Source: Streptomyces sp. NBC_00273 (GTDB lineage Bacteria; Actinomycetota; Actinomycetes; Streptomycetales; Streptomycetaceae). From it: a stretch of 64,000 nt of DNA. The stretch spans positions 434,001-498,000 of the forward strand of contig NZ_CP108067.1 in the NCBI RefSeq assembly GCF_036178145.1. The letters are read 5' to 3'. The notes under the pieces are model-generated. The model was given only the letters and a program-made list of their open reading frames with translations. It was not told where the DNA came from and searched no databases. The position numbers and the translations under genes are program-made. Of this stretch, positions 35,463 to 45,500 are shown piece by piece (the first letter of the stretch is position 1; the number at the start of each line of letters is the position of its first letter).

Positions 35463-36035
35463 TCATGAACGGAACTGCGCCTCGTCGTGGCCGCCGGCGG
35501 TGCCGGAGACGACCTCCAGGCCCTGGCCGGCCAGCCACCGCAGGACGTCGGTGATCTCCAACTCGCCGCGGGCGGAGGCCTGGACGGCCTCGACGGCCCG
35601 GTGCACGGCGTCCGTGAAGAAGTACACCCCGGCCCGGCCGGGCACGGCCTGCGCCGCCGGGCGGCGGCTGCGGAACTCCTCCAGCTGCTCGCCGATCCCG
35701 CCGGGGACGAGGGTGTCGCCCGGGTACGTCACGAAGTCGTCGTCACCGAGCCAGTGACGCGCGGTGCGCAGAGCGTGGGCCAGGCCCGGCGGCCGGTGTT
35801 GGGGGAGGTAGGTGATGCTCACGCCGAAGCGCGCGCCGTCGCCGACGGCCGCGCGGACCTCGTCTGCGGTGTCACCGAGGACGATGCCGACATCGGTGAT
35901 GCCCGCGTCGGCGACGCCCTCGATGGCGTGGAGGAGGGCGGGCTTGTCCGCCGAGTGGTGGAACCGCTCGGCGGAAGGGGCGGGCGGGGGGCGCAGACGG
36001 GTGCCGGATCCCCCCGACAGGACGAGTGCTTTCAC
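35463..36035 (-). pseudogene. Truncated glucose-1-phosphate thymidylyltransferase-like gene
   Basis: A 190-residue open frame begins MKALVLSGGSGTRLRP, the signature of long-form RmlA/StrD nucleotidylyltransferases, and continues with DKPALLHAIEGVADAGITDV and DDDFVTYPGDTLVPGG. It then lacks about 40 residues including the V-x-EKP active-site lysine, joins directly to AGVYFFTDAVHRAVEAVQAS with ARGELEITDVLRWL, and stops where homologues of about 355 residues run on through a C-terminal beta-helix. No in-frame stop is needed to explain loss of function. It suggests the ancestor made its own deoxysugar. A residual binding role cannot be excluded. Confidence 0.7.
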
Positions 36036-36132
36036 GGGGTCTCCTCGCGAAATGGTGAGGCGAGCGGAGCTGATCCGGCGCGATCACCCGACGATGCTAT
36101 GAGAATATTCGCCGGGACCGCAGTGCGTGATC

Positions 36133-36172
36133 ACCCCTATTCCCCCCTCAAGCCCTTCCGCCTCCCCCTAGG
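36133..36172. promoter_or_regulatory. ACCCCTAT and CCCCCTAG elements before the ABC transporter
   Basis: ACCCCTATTCC at 36133 repeats ACCCCTATTCT at 26168 almost exactly, and CCCCCTAGG follows about 32 bases later. They lie about 170-210 bp before the ABC ATPase start in the divergent region 36036-36340, which holds no gene. Confidence 0.4.
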
Positions 36173-36340
36173 TCCAGGGTCCGGCGGACCCCGGTGCAGT
36201 CCGGTGTGTTAGACATGGCGCAAGCACATCATTTCCGCGTCCCATTCAGTCGGCGCCCGACGCGCGGCCGGTCACGCGATATTCCCCCCGCGGACCCGCC
36301 GGACCGCCGTTGCCGCGTCCCACTTGATTCGCAGGCATAA

Positions 36341-37405
36341 ATGAAATCTGAAAGACTCGTGGATTCCGCTGTCGTGGTCGATGGACTGGTCAAGAAGTAC
36401 CGGGACCGTGACCGTCCGGCGGTGGACGGCTTGAGTTTCTCGGTCCGACGGGGTGAGGTGTTCGGCTTCCTGGGGCCCAACGGAGCCGGCAAGACGACAA
36501 CCATCGGCATCCTCACCACCCGCGTGGCCCCCACCGCGGGGCGCGCCTTCGTGCAGGGCGTCGACGTCGTGGCCCACCCCGCGCAGGCCCGCCGGGCCTT
36601 CGCCGTCGTCCCCCAGCGCAACAACCTCGACCAGTCGCTCACGCTGCGGCAGAACCTGACCTTCCATGCCGGCTACCACGGCATGGGCCGTACCGAACGC
36701 CGCCGGCTCGCCGACGAGTGCCTGGAGTGGGTGGGGCTCGGCGACCGCGGCAAGGACCGCGGCGACCAGCTCTCCGGCGGCCAGGCCCAGCGCGTGATGA
36801 TCGCCCGGGCCCTGATGCACCGGCCCGACGTGCTCTTCCTGGACGAGCCGGCCAACGGACTCGACCCCCAGGCACGCCTGTTCATCCACGAGCGGGTGGC
36901 CGAGCTGAGCGGGCGCGGTGTGACCACCGTGCTCACCACCCACGACATGGACGAGGCGGCCCGGCTCTGCGACCGCGTCGGGATCGTGGACCACGGGCGG
37001 CTGCTCGCCCTGGACACCCCGCAGGCGCTCATGCAGAGCCTGAGCGGCACCGCCCTGACCCTCACCGTGCGGCCGGCGGAATCCGGCGCCGTGGAGGTCA
37101 TCCGCCTGCTGGAGAAGATCGAGGCGGTGACGCGGGTCGAACGGATCGAGCCCGGGCGCCCGGAAGGCCCGGGCGACTCGAGCGACTCGGGCGACTCCGC
37201 AGACGGCACGGCGCCGGACGCCGGGGACCCGGCCGCGGACGCGCCCGTACGGCTGCGCCTCTACAGCGACGCGCCGTCCGGTGCGGTGCTTCCGTCCGCC
37301 ATCACCACCCTGACGGCGGCGAACTGCGACATCAAGGACATCAAAGTGGGCACCGCGACACTGGAGGACGTCTTCATCGCGCTGACCGGCCGGGAGCTGA
37401 GATGA
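36341..37405 (+). CDS. DrrA-type ABC transporter ATP-binding protein
   Basis: A 354-residue ATPase. Walker A GPNGAGKT (45-52), Q-loop region VPQRNN, signature LSGGQ (144-148), Walker B VLFLDEPAN (168-170) and the switch His in TTHDMDEA are present. A C-terminal extension typical of DrrA exporters carries an Asp/Ser/Gly-rich linker near residues 275-300. With the overlapping permease it should pump the polyketide or an intermediate out, giving self-resistance. The upstream ribosome site is weak (GCAGG). ACCCCT elements in the promoter link it to the cluster regulator by inference. Confidence 0.93.
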   Translation: MKSERLVDSAVVVDGLVKKYRDRDRPAVDGLSFSVRRGEVFGFLGPNGAGKTTTIGILTTRVAPTAGRAFVQGVDVVAHPAQARRAFAVVPQRNNLDQSLTLRQNLTFHAGYHGMGRTERRRLADECLEWVGLGDRGKDRGDQLSGGQAQRVMIARALMHRPDVLFLDEPANGLDPQARLFIHERVAELSGRGVTTVLTTHDMDEAARLCDRVGIVDHGRLLALDTPQALMQSLSGTALTLTVRPAESGAVEVIRLLEKIEAVTRVERIEPGRPEGPGDSSDSGDSADGTAPDAGDPAADAPVRLRLYSDAPSGAVLPSAITTLTAANCDIKDIKVGTATLEDVFIALTGRELR

Positions 37406-38262
37406 GCACCGCCACCGCACCCGCCGTCGCACCCGACCCGGTCGCCGACTTCCCGCAGGAGCTGAAGCCCGCTCCGGCCGGCGTCCGCTCGGTGACCCGT
37501 ACGTTCTTCTTCATCCTGTGGCGGGACATCTTCGTCACCGGCCGCGAACTGGGCACCTTCCTCGCCCAGATCCTCGTGGAACCGTTCTTCATCCTGTTCG
37601 TCTTCGGCAAGGTCCTCGGTGAACTCGGCTTCACCGGCGGCAGCTTCCAGGCGGTCCTGCTGCCCGGCGTGGTGGCGCTCAACGCCTTCCTGGTGAGCCT
37701 GCAGAACACGGCTCTGCCGCTGATCATCGACTTCTCCTGGAGCAAGGAGATCGAGGACCGGCTGCTGGCCCCGATCCCCACCACCCTGGTGGCGGTCGAG
37801 AAGCTGGTCTTCGGCATGCTGCGCGGCATCGTCGCGTCGCTGCTCATGATCCCGATGGGCTTCCTGGTCCTGGACAACGTGTCCTGGCCGATGGACCGGT
37901 TCCCGGCCACCTTGGGCGTGCTGCTGATGGGCGCGCTGGCCGGCAGCACGGTGGGCCTGACCATCGGCACCCTGGCCCCGGCGCGGCACATCAGCATCGT
38001 CTTCGCGGTGACGCTGACCCCGCTGATGTTCACGGGCTGCACCCAGTTCCCGTGGCACGGGCTGGCGGACATCCGCTGGTTCCAGGTGCTGTGCGCCTTC
38101 AACCCGCTGACCTACGTCAGCGAGGGGATCCGCGCCCTGCTGCTGCCGCCCGGCGGTCCCGGCTCGATCCCGCTGTGGGTGGACCTGATGGCGCTCACCG
38201 CGGCGATCCTGATCTTCGGCGCGATCGGCATCAAGGGCTTCCACCGCAGGGCCCAGGACTGA
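37402..38262 (+). CDS. DrrB-type ABC-2 transporter permease
   Basis: A 286-residue ABC-2 membrane protein with about six helices. RTFFFILWRDIFVTGRELGT begins the cytoplasmic start, FGKVLGEL and LLPGVVALNAFLVSLQNTAL form the first core helices, and FTGCTQFPWHGLADIRWFQV then NPLTYVSEGIR form the typical C-terminal motif. Its ATG overlaps the ATPase stop (ATGA), so translation is coupled. It forms the membrane channel of the exporter. Confidence 0.92.
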   Translation: MSTATAPAVAPDPVADFPQELKPAPAGVRSVTRTFFFILWRDIFVTGRELGTFLAQILVEPFFILFVFGKVLGELGFTGGSFQAVLLPGVVALNAFLVSLQNTALPLIIDFSWSKEIEDRLLAPIPTTLVAVEKLVFGMLRGIVASLLMIPMGFLVLDNVSWPMDRFPATLGVLLMGALAGSTVGLTIGTLAPARHISIVFAVTLTPLMFTGCTQFPWHGLADIRWFQVLCAFNPLTYVSEGIRALLLPPGGPGSIPLWVDLMALTAAILIFGAIGIKGFHRRAQD

Positions 38263-38407
38263 CCCTGTTCCTCCGCTTCTCCTCCGGCCTCGTGCCCGGA
38301 CCGGCGCACCCGCGCCCGGCCGGGTGCGGGGCCTTTTCTCGTCATCACCACCTCACGCACCCTTCACAGCATCTCCACCATCCCGTAAGCAAAGGTATTC
38401 ACGGACC

Positions 38408-39451
38408 ATGACTCATTCTGATGCGATTGTCGCGGCTCCTGCGGCAGACTCCTCCGATTCCCGGACCGGGACCGCGATCGTATTCCCCGGCATGGGCCCC
38501 GCGTCGTTTTCCGAAGTCGGCAAGTTCCTGATGCTGGACCCGTATGCGCGAGTCCGGCTGGCGGAGGCCGACGAGGTGCTCGGATATTCGGTGTTCGACC
38601 GTTTCCGTGATGCCGAGGAAGACTATTCCGTCGACTTCCAGATCGCCTTCCTGGTGAACTCCATGGCGCTGGCGGACCGGGCCGTGGACGTCCTCGGCGT
38701 CTCCCCCAGCGTCTGCGCGGGGCCGAGCTTCGGCCAGAAGGCGACCGCCGCCTTCAGCGGGTCGCTCTCCTTCCCCGACGTCGTCCGGCTGACCGCCGAA
38801 CTGGCCCGCTGCGAGGAGGAGTACTTCTCCGGGGCGTACGAGGACGTGGTCACCCACTGCTTCGTACGCACCCCGCAGGAGCGCCTGGACGAGATCCTCG
38901 CGGAGTTCGACGACCGGGGCGCCTGGTACGACCTCTCGGGCCGCCTCGACGCCGGCTTCCACATGCTCTCCGTACGGGAGAAGGAGCTCGACGCCCTGAA
39001 CGCCGGCATCAGCGCGGCGGGCGGCTACTCCATGTACTCGATGCGGCCGCCCGTGCACGCGGCGGCGTTCTCGGCGCTGCGGCGCAAGGCGGAGGAGGAG
39101 GTCTTCGGCGCGTACGAACTGGCCGACCCCGCCCTTCCGGTGGTCGTCGACCACGACGGCACGGTCGTGCGGGACGCCGCCGGGATGCGCGAGATGATGC
39201 TGGACACCTTCGACCGGCCGATCCACTGGCCCGCCATGGTGGAGTCCCTCAAGGGGCTCGGCGTCGGCACGCTGTACGTGACCGGCCCCGACAACCTGTT
39301 CCACCGGCTGGACGTCACGAAGCAGAACTTCGAGGTCGTCCCGGTGGGCCTGCCGAAGAAGCGGGCCCGCGAACGCGAGCGGGAGCAGGCGCTGGAACGG
39401 TCCCGGGCGACCCGGGCCCGGCGCGCCGCCCCGGGGCCCGTGACCGCCTGA
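38408..39451 (+). CDS. Discrete acyltransferase (starter-unit loading), GPSFG elbow
   Basis: A 347-residue FabD-fold acyltransferase. The nucleophile elbow is VCAGPSFGQ (Ser107), with proline in place of the usual histidine of GHSxG, and the catalytic His is in RPPVHAAAF (His217). The arginine that clamps the free carboxylate of malonyl units (xxRGR after the elbow) is absent; the region reads VVRLTAELARCEEEY. It is therefore unlikely to take malonyl-CoA and fits a loader that moves 4-guanidinobutyryl or 4-aminobutyryl from CoA to the first ACP, as in azalomycin-type clusters. A basic RE-rich tail follows from residue 325. It ends at an 18-bp bidirectional hairpin facing the PKS gene. Confidence 0.82.
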   Translation: MTHSDAIVAAPAADSSDSRTGTAIVFPGMGPASFSEVGKFLMLDPYARVRLAEADEVLGYSVFDRFRDAEEDYSVDFQIAFLVNSMALADRAVDVLGVSPSVCAGPSFGQKATAAFSGSLSFPDVVRLTAELARCEEEYFSGAYEDVVTHCFVRTPQERLDEILAEFDDRGAWYDLSGRLDAGFHMLSVREKELDALNAGISAAGGYSMYSMRPPVHAAAFSALRRKAEEEVFGAYELADPALPVVVDHDGTVVRDAAGMREMMLDTFDRPIHWPAMVESLKGLGVGTLYVTGPDNLFHRLDVTKQNFEVVPVGLPKKRAREREREQALERSRATRARRAAPGPVTA

Positions 39452-39463
39452 GGAAGCGGACGC

Positions 39464-39502
39464 GGGCCGGGCCCCACCCCCTGAGGGGGTGGGGCCCGGC
39501 CC
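39464..39502. terminator. Perfect 18-bp bidirectional terminator
   Basis: GGGCCGGGCCCCACCCCC (39464-39481) pairs with its complement at 39485-39502 around loop TGA, followed by TTTT on the plus strand. It separates the convergent acyltransferase and PKS genes. Confidence 0.92.
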
Positions 39503-39528
39503 TTTTCACGTCACCGGACCGGCCGGCC

Positions 39529-42500
39529 TCACACCGTGGCGTCCAGCCACTCCTCGACGGCTCCCGCGGTCGTCGTGGCGTGCTGCTCCATCATGGTGAA
39601 GTGGTTGCCCGCCACGTCCACGGCCGTGTGCTCCAGGTCCCAGTACGAACGCCAGTCGCCGGTCGCCGACCGCTTCCAGTCGAAGAACTGCTCCTCCGCC
39701 CGGACCAGCAGCGTCGGCGCCTTCACGGCCTCCGGCTTCCAGCCGCCGAACAGCCGGAAGTACGCGCCCATCGCGAGCAGTCGGCTGTCGTCGACCGGGA
39801 CGTAGCTGCCCTGCCGCTCGTCCACCCCTTCCGACAGCCCCGGCTGGATGCCGATGATGGCGTCGTCGTCGTGCGAGTAGATGTCGACGAGGACCACGGC
39901 CTCCGGGAAGACCCCGGCGCTCTCCAGCCGGCCGGCCACCGCGTGGGCGAGCATGCCGCCCGAGGAGTGCCCGAGCAGGACGAACGGCTCTCCCTCCGCG
40001 TGCCGCAGGACGGCCTCGGCCTGGGCCTCGATCACCGCTTCGGCGGTCGAGGGCAGCTGCTCCCCGCGCAGGAAGCCCGGCGCGGCCATCGCGTGGACGT
40101 CCCGCCGGCCGCGGAACGCGGAGGCGAACCGGGCGTACTGGTGCGGGCCCGAGATCGACAGGATCGAGGAGAAGCACACCAGTGCGGGCCGCGTCCCGCC
40201 GCGCGAGAGCCGCACCAGGCTCGGCGCCTTGCGCAGCTCGGCCGCCGAGGCGAACGACGGCCGGAACCGCGACGCCTGCATGAGCAGTTCCATGAACTGA
40301 CCGGACGCACCCTGCGTCCCCGCCTCCTGGAGCATGGCTCCGAAGACTCCGGCGCCCTCCTCACCGTCCTGCCCCGCCGCGCCGTCGGGCCCGGCCGGGC
40401 CGCCCGGCGCCCCGGCGAGCTCGGCGCGCAGCCGGGCGGCGACGAGGAGCGGGGTCGGGTGGTCGAAGAGCAGGGTGGCCGGCAGTCGCAGGCCCGTCGC
40501 CGCGTTCAGCTGGTTGCGCAGCTCGACGGCGGTCAGCGAGTCCAGGCCGAGCTCCAGGAACTCCTGCGACTCCCCCACCGCGTCGGGCGAGGGATAGGCG
40601 AGCACCGCGGCGGCCGTGGCACGCACCACCTCCAGCAGCACCCGCTCCTGCTCCTCCTCCGGCAGTGCCGACAGGCCCGCGAGCCGTCGCGCCGCGGCGG
40701 ACGCCGCCGAGTCGGCGACGCCGTGGGCGGCGGCCCTGCGCAGGCCCCCGCGCACCAGTCCCCGGAAGAGCGGCGGGAGGCCCCCGGCGTCCGCCTGGGC
40801 CCGCAGGGGTGCGGTATCCAGCCGCATGGCCACGAAGACGGTGCCGGTCCCGGTGCCGGTGCCGGTGCCGGTCAGATCGCTCGCCGTGTCGAAGAGGGCC
40901 AGGCCCTCCTCGGAGGAGAGCGGGGCCAGTCCGGCGCGCGCCATCCGCTGGACGTCGGCGTCCGTGAGGTCGCCGGTCATCTCGCTGCGCTGCTCCCACA
41001 GCCCCCAGGCCAGCGACACCGCGGGCAGTCCCGCCGCGCGCCGGCGCTGGGCCAGGGCGTCGAGGAACGCGTTCGCCGCCGCGTAGTTGGCCTGCCCGGG
41101 GCTGCCGAGCGTACCGGCCGCCGAGGAGAACAGGACGAATGCGGAGAGGTCCAGGTCCCGGGTCAGTTCGTGCAGGTGGAGGGCCGCGTCGACCTTGGGC
41201 CGCAGCACCGCGTCGATGCGCTCCGGGGTCAGGGACGGTACGAGCCCGTCGTCGAGGTGGCCCGCCGTGTGGACGACGGCGGTCAGCGGGTGCTCGGCCG
41301 GGATGCCGGCCAGCAGCGCGGCCAGCGCCTCCCGGTCGGAGGCGTCGCAGGCGACGACGGCCGCCTCGGCGCCCAGTGCGGCGAGTTCCGCGACGAGCTC
41401 CGCGGCGCCGGCGGCGGCGGGACCGCGCCGGCTGGTCAGCAGCAGGTGCCGGACACCGCGTTCGGTCACGAGGTGCCGGGCCAGCAGGCTGCCGAGCACT
41501 CCGGTGCCGCCGGTGATCAGGACGGTGCCGTCCGCGTCGAACGCGGTGGCGACCGGAGCCTGGGCCGCGGCGTCCGTCTCCGGGCGGGTCGCGGGGACCC
41601 GCGCCAGCCTGGCGGCGTGCAGGGTTCCGGCCCGGACGGCGAGCTGGGGTTCCCCGCTGGTCAGGGCGGCCGTGAGCAGCGGGGCGAGCTCCGCCGTGCC
41701 GTCGTCGTCGAGGTCGAGCAGCAGGAACCGGCCGGGGTTCTCCGACTGCGCGGACCGCAGCAGGCCCCACACCGACGCGTGGACCAGATCCGCCACGCCC
41801 TCGCCCGGCCGTGCCTCGACCGCGCCGCGGGTGACCACCGCCAGGCGGGCCCCGGCGAGGGTCTCGTCGGCCAGCCAGCTCTGGACGAGGCCCAGGGCGT
41901 CGTGGGCGGCCTGCCGGGTGGCTGCGGCGATGCCGGCCGCGGTGTCCGCCGTACGGTCCGTGTCGGTCGCGGCGTACGAGACGAGCACGGTGTCCGGCAG
42001 CGGCTTGCCGGCCGCCACCACGGCCGCGAGGACGTCCAGGTCCGTGTAGACGTCGACGGTGATGCCCGCACCCCGCAGCGTCGCTTCCAGCCCCGGGGTG
42101 TCGGTACCGACCACGGCCCAGCGCCCGCCCGCGGCGGCGGGGGTCACGGTCAGTGCGGGCCACTCCAGCCGGAAGAGCGACTCGTGGAAGCTCGGCAGGG
42201 CCGAACGCAGCCGGGTCGGGTCGAGCTCCCGCAACAGCAGGGACTCCACCGACACGACCGGCTCGCCCTGCTCGTCGAAGGCCGCGAGGGACACGGCTCC
42301 GGATCCCGCGGGGGCCAGACGCACGCGCAGCGCGCCCGCCCCGACCGCGTGCAGGCCGACGCCGGTGAAGGAGAACGGCAGCCGGATCCGGTCGCCGTCG
42401 CCCGGCGCGTCGTCCCCGGTGGCGAGGAAGGAGCCGAGCGCGAGGCCGTGCAGCCCCGCGTCGAGCAGCGCGGGGTGCACACCGAAGTGCTCGGCATCGG

Positions 42501-45500
42501 CCTGCGGGCCCTCGGACAGCGCGAGTTCGGCGAACAGTTCGTCGCCGCTGCGCCAAGCGGCCCGCAGGTTGCGGAAGGCCGGGCCGTACGCGTACCCGAT
42601 GGCGGCGAACTGCTCGTACAGGTCGGCCACCTCGAGCGGTTCGGCTCCTGCGGGAGGCCAGACCTCGGGACCCGATACCCGAGGCGCGGCCAGCGCGTCC
42701 GCCGCGCCGAGCACACCGCCGGCGTGCCGCGTCCACGGCACCTCCTGGCGCCGCGCGACGTCGTCGTCGCCGGTCTCCGGTCGCGAGTGGACGTGCAGCG
42801 CGCGCCGCCCCGCCTCGTCGGGCGCGGCCACCGACAGGCGGAGCTGGAGCGCGCCCTGCTCGGGCAGCACCAGCGGAGCCTCCAGGGTCAGCTCTTCGAC
42901 GTAGTCGGTGCCGGCCCGCCGGGCGGCGTGCAGCGCGAGCTCCACGAAGGCGGTACCGGGCAGCATGACGGTGTCCGCCGCCCGGTGGTCGGCCAGCCAG
43001 GGGTGGCTCTGGAGCGACAGGCGCCCCGTGAACAGGAAACCGTCCGAGTCGGGCAGTTCCACGGCCGCACCGAGCAGCGGGTGCCCGGCCGACCCGAGCC
43101 CGGCCGAGGCCACGTCGCCGACCTGGCCGGCCGGTACGTCGATCCAGTAGCGGTCGCGCTGGAAGGCGTAGGTGGGGAGGTCGACGCGCTGGGCGCCGGT
43201 ACCGGCGAAGACGGCGTCCCAGTCGACGGTCACGCCGCGGACGTAGGCCTCGCCGAGGGAGAGCCAGAAGCGTTCCAGGCCGCCCTCGTTGCGGCGCAGG
43301 GAACCGAGCACGGCGGCCTCGCGGCCGGCGTCCTCGGCCGTCTCCTGCATGCCGACGGTCAGCACCGGGTGCGGGCTCGACTCGACGAACACGCCGAAGC
43401 CCTGGTCGAGGAGGGTGCGGGTGGCCTGCTCCAGCTCCACCGTCTGGCGCAGGTTGCGGAACCAGTAGCCGGCGTCCAGCTCCGGCCCCTCGACCCACCC
43501 ACCGGTGACGGTCGACAGGAACGGAACTTCGGCGGTGCGCGGGGCGATCGGGGCGAGGAGCTCGGCCAGCTCGTCCCGCAGCAGTTCCACCTGCGCGGAG
43601 TGCGAGGCGTAGTCCACGGCGATCCGCTTGGCACGGATCCCGTCGGCCTCGCACGCGGCGAGCAGCTCGTCCAGCGCCTGGACCTCACCGGACACGACCA
43701 CCGAGGAGGGGCCGTTGGCCGCGGCGACCGAGATCCGCTGCTCGCCCCAGGGGGCGATGCGGTCACGGACCGCGGCGGCCGGCAGGGGCACGGAGACCAT
43801 GCCGCCCAGCCCCGCCAGCACACGGCCGATGGCCTGACTCCGCAGGGCCACGACCCGGGCCGCGTCCTCGAGGGAGAGGATCCCGGCGACGCAAGCGGCC
43901 GCGATCTCGCCCTGCGAGTGCCCGATCACCGCGGCCGGCCGCACGCCCGCCGCACGCCACACCTCGGCGAGGGACACCATCACCGCGAACAGCGCCGGCT
44001 GGACCACGTCCACCCGGTCGAGGGTGGGCGCGCCCTCGACGCCGCGCAGGACGTCGATCAGCGACCAGTCGGTGAACGGCTCCAGCGCCTTCGCGCACGC
44101 GTCGATCCGCGAGGCGAACGCCGGGGACGACTCCAGCAGGCCCACCGCCATGCCGAGCCACTGCGAGCCCTGACCGGGGAAGACGAACGCCGTCTTCCCG
44201 GTGCTCACGGCGCCGCGCGTCACTCCGGCGGCCGCGGCCCCGTCCTCCAGCGCGGTCAGACCGCGCAGCAGCTCCTGCCGGTCACCGGCCACGACCACCG
44301 CGCGGTGGTCGAAGACGGCCCGCGTCGTGGCCAGGGAGAGCGCCACATCGGCGGACCTGAGCCCGGCCGCGCCCTCCAGGTGCCGGCGCAGGCGGGCCGC
44401 CTGGCCGCGCACGGCATCCGCCGACTTCGCGGACAGCACGTACGGCAGCACCGGCACCGTACCGGTCTCGGCCTCGGTCACCACGGCCTCGTCCGGGGCC
44501 TGCTCGATGATCGTGTGCGCGTTGGTCCCGCCGATGCCGAACGACGACACGGCCGCGCGGCGCGGGCGCCCGGTCTCCGGCCAGGGGGTGGTCGATTCCA
44601 GGAGCGAGACCGCTCCCGCCGACCAGTCGACGTGCGGGGTGGGCTCGTCGACGTGCAGGGACTTCGGCAGGACGCCGTGGCGTATCGCCTGGACCATCTT
44701 GATGACGCCCGCGACACCGGCGGCGGCCTGGGTGTGGCCCACGTTGGACTTGATCGAGCCGAGCCACAGCGGCTGCTCGTCCGTGTGCTCCTGGCCGTAG
44801 GTGGCCAGCAGCGCCTGCGCCTCGATGGGGTCGCCGAGCGTGGTACCGGTGCCGTGGGCCTCGACGGCGTCCACCTCTGCGGCGGACAGACCGGCGTTGG
44901 CCAGGGCCTGGCGGATGACGCGCTGCTGGGAGGGGCCGTTCGGGGCCGTGAGGCCGTTGGAGGCGCCGTCCTGGTTGACCGCCGAGCCGCGGACCACGGC
45001 GAGGACCGGGTGGCCCTTGGCGCGGGCGTCCGAGAGCCGTTCCACGAGCAGCATGCCGACGCCCTCGCCCCACGCGGTGCCGTCGGCGGCGGCCGCGAAC
45101 GGCTTGCAACGCCCGTCGGACGCCAGTCCCCGCTGGATGCTGAAGGCGATGAAGGTGCCGGGCGTGGCCATCACGGTCACGCCGCCGGCGAGCGCCATGT
45201 CGCATTCGCCGTTGCGCAGCGCCTGGACGGCGAGGTGGAGGGTGACGAGCGAGGAGGAGCAGGCCGTGTCGACCGTCACCGCCGGGCCCTCAAGGCCGAA
45301 CGTGTACGAGACGCGGCCCGAGGCCACACTGCCCGAGCTGGACGTCCCCATGTAGCCCTCCAGGCCCTCCGGGGCCCGGTGGAGCAGCGTGCCGTAGTCG
45401 TTGTACATCACGCCCGCGAACACGCCGGTCCGGCTCCCGCGCATGGACGCCGGGTCGATGCCGGCCCGCTCGAAGGCCTCCCAGGAGGTCTCCAGCAGCA

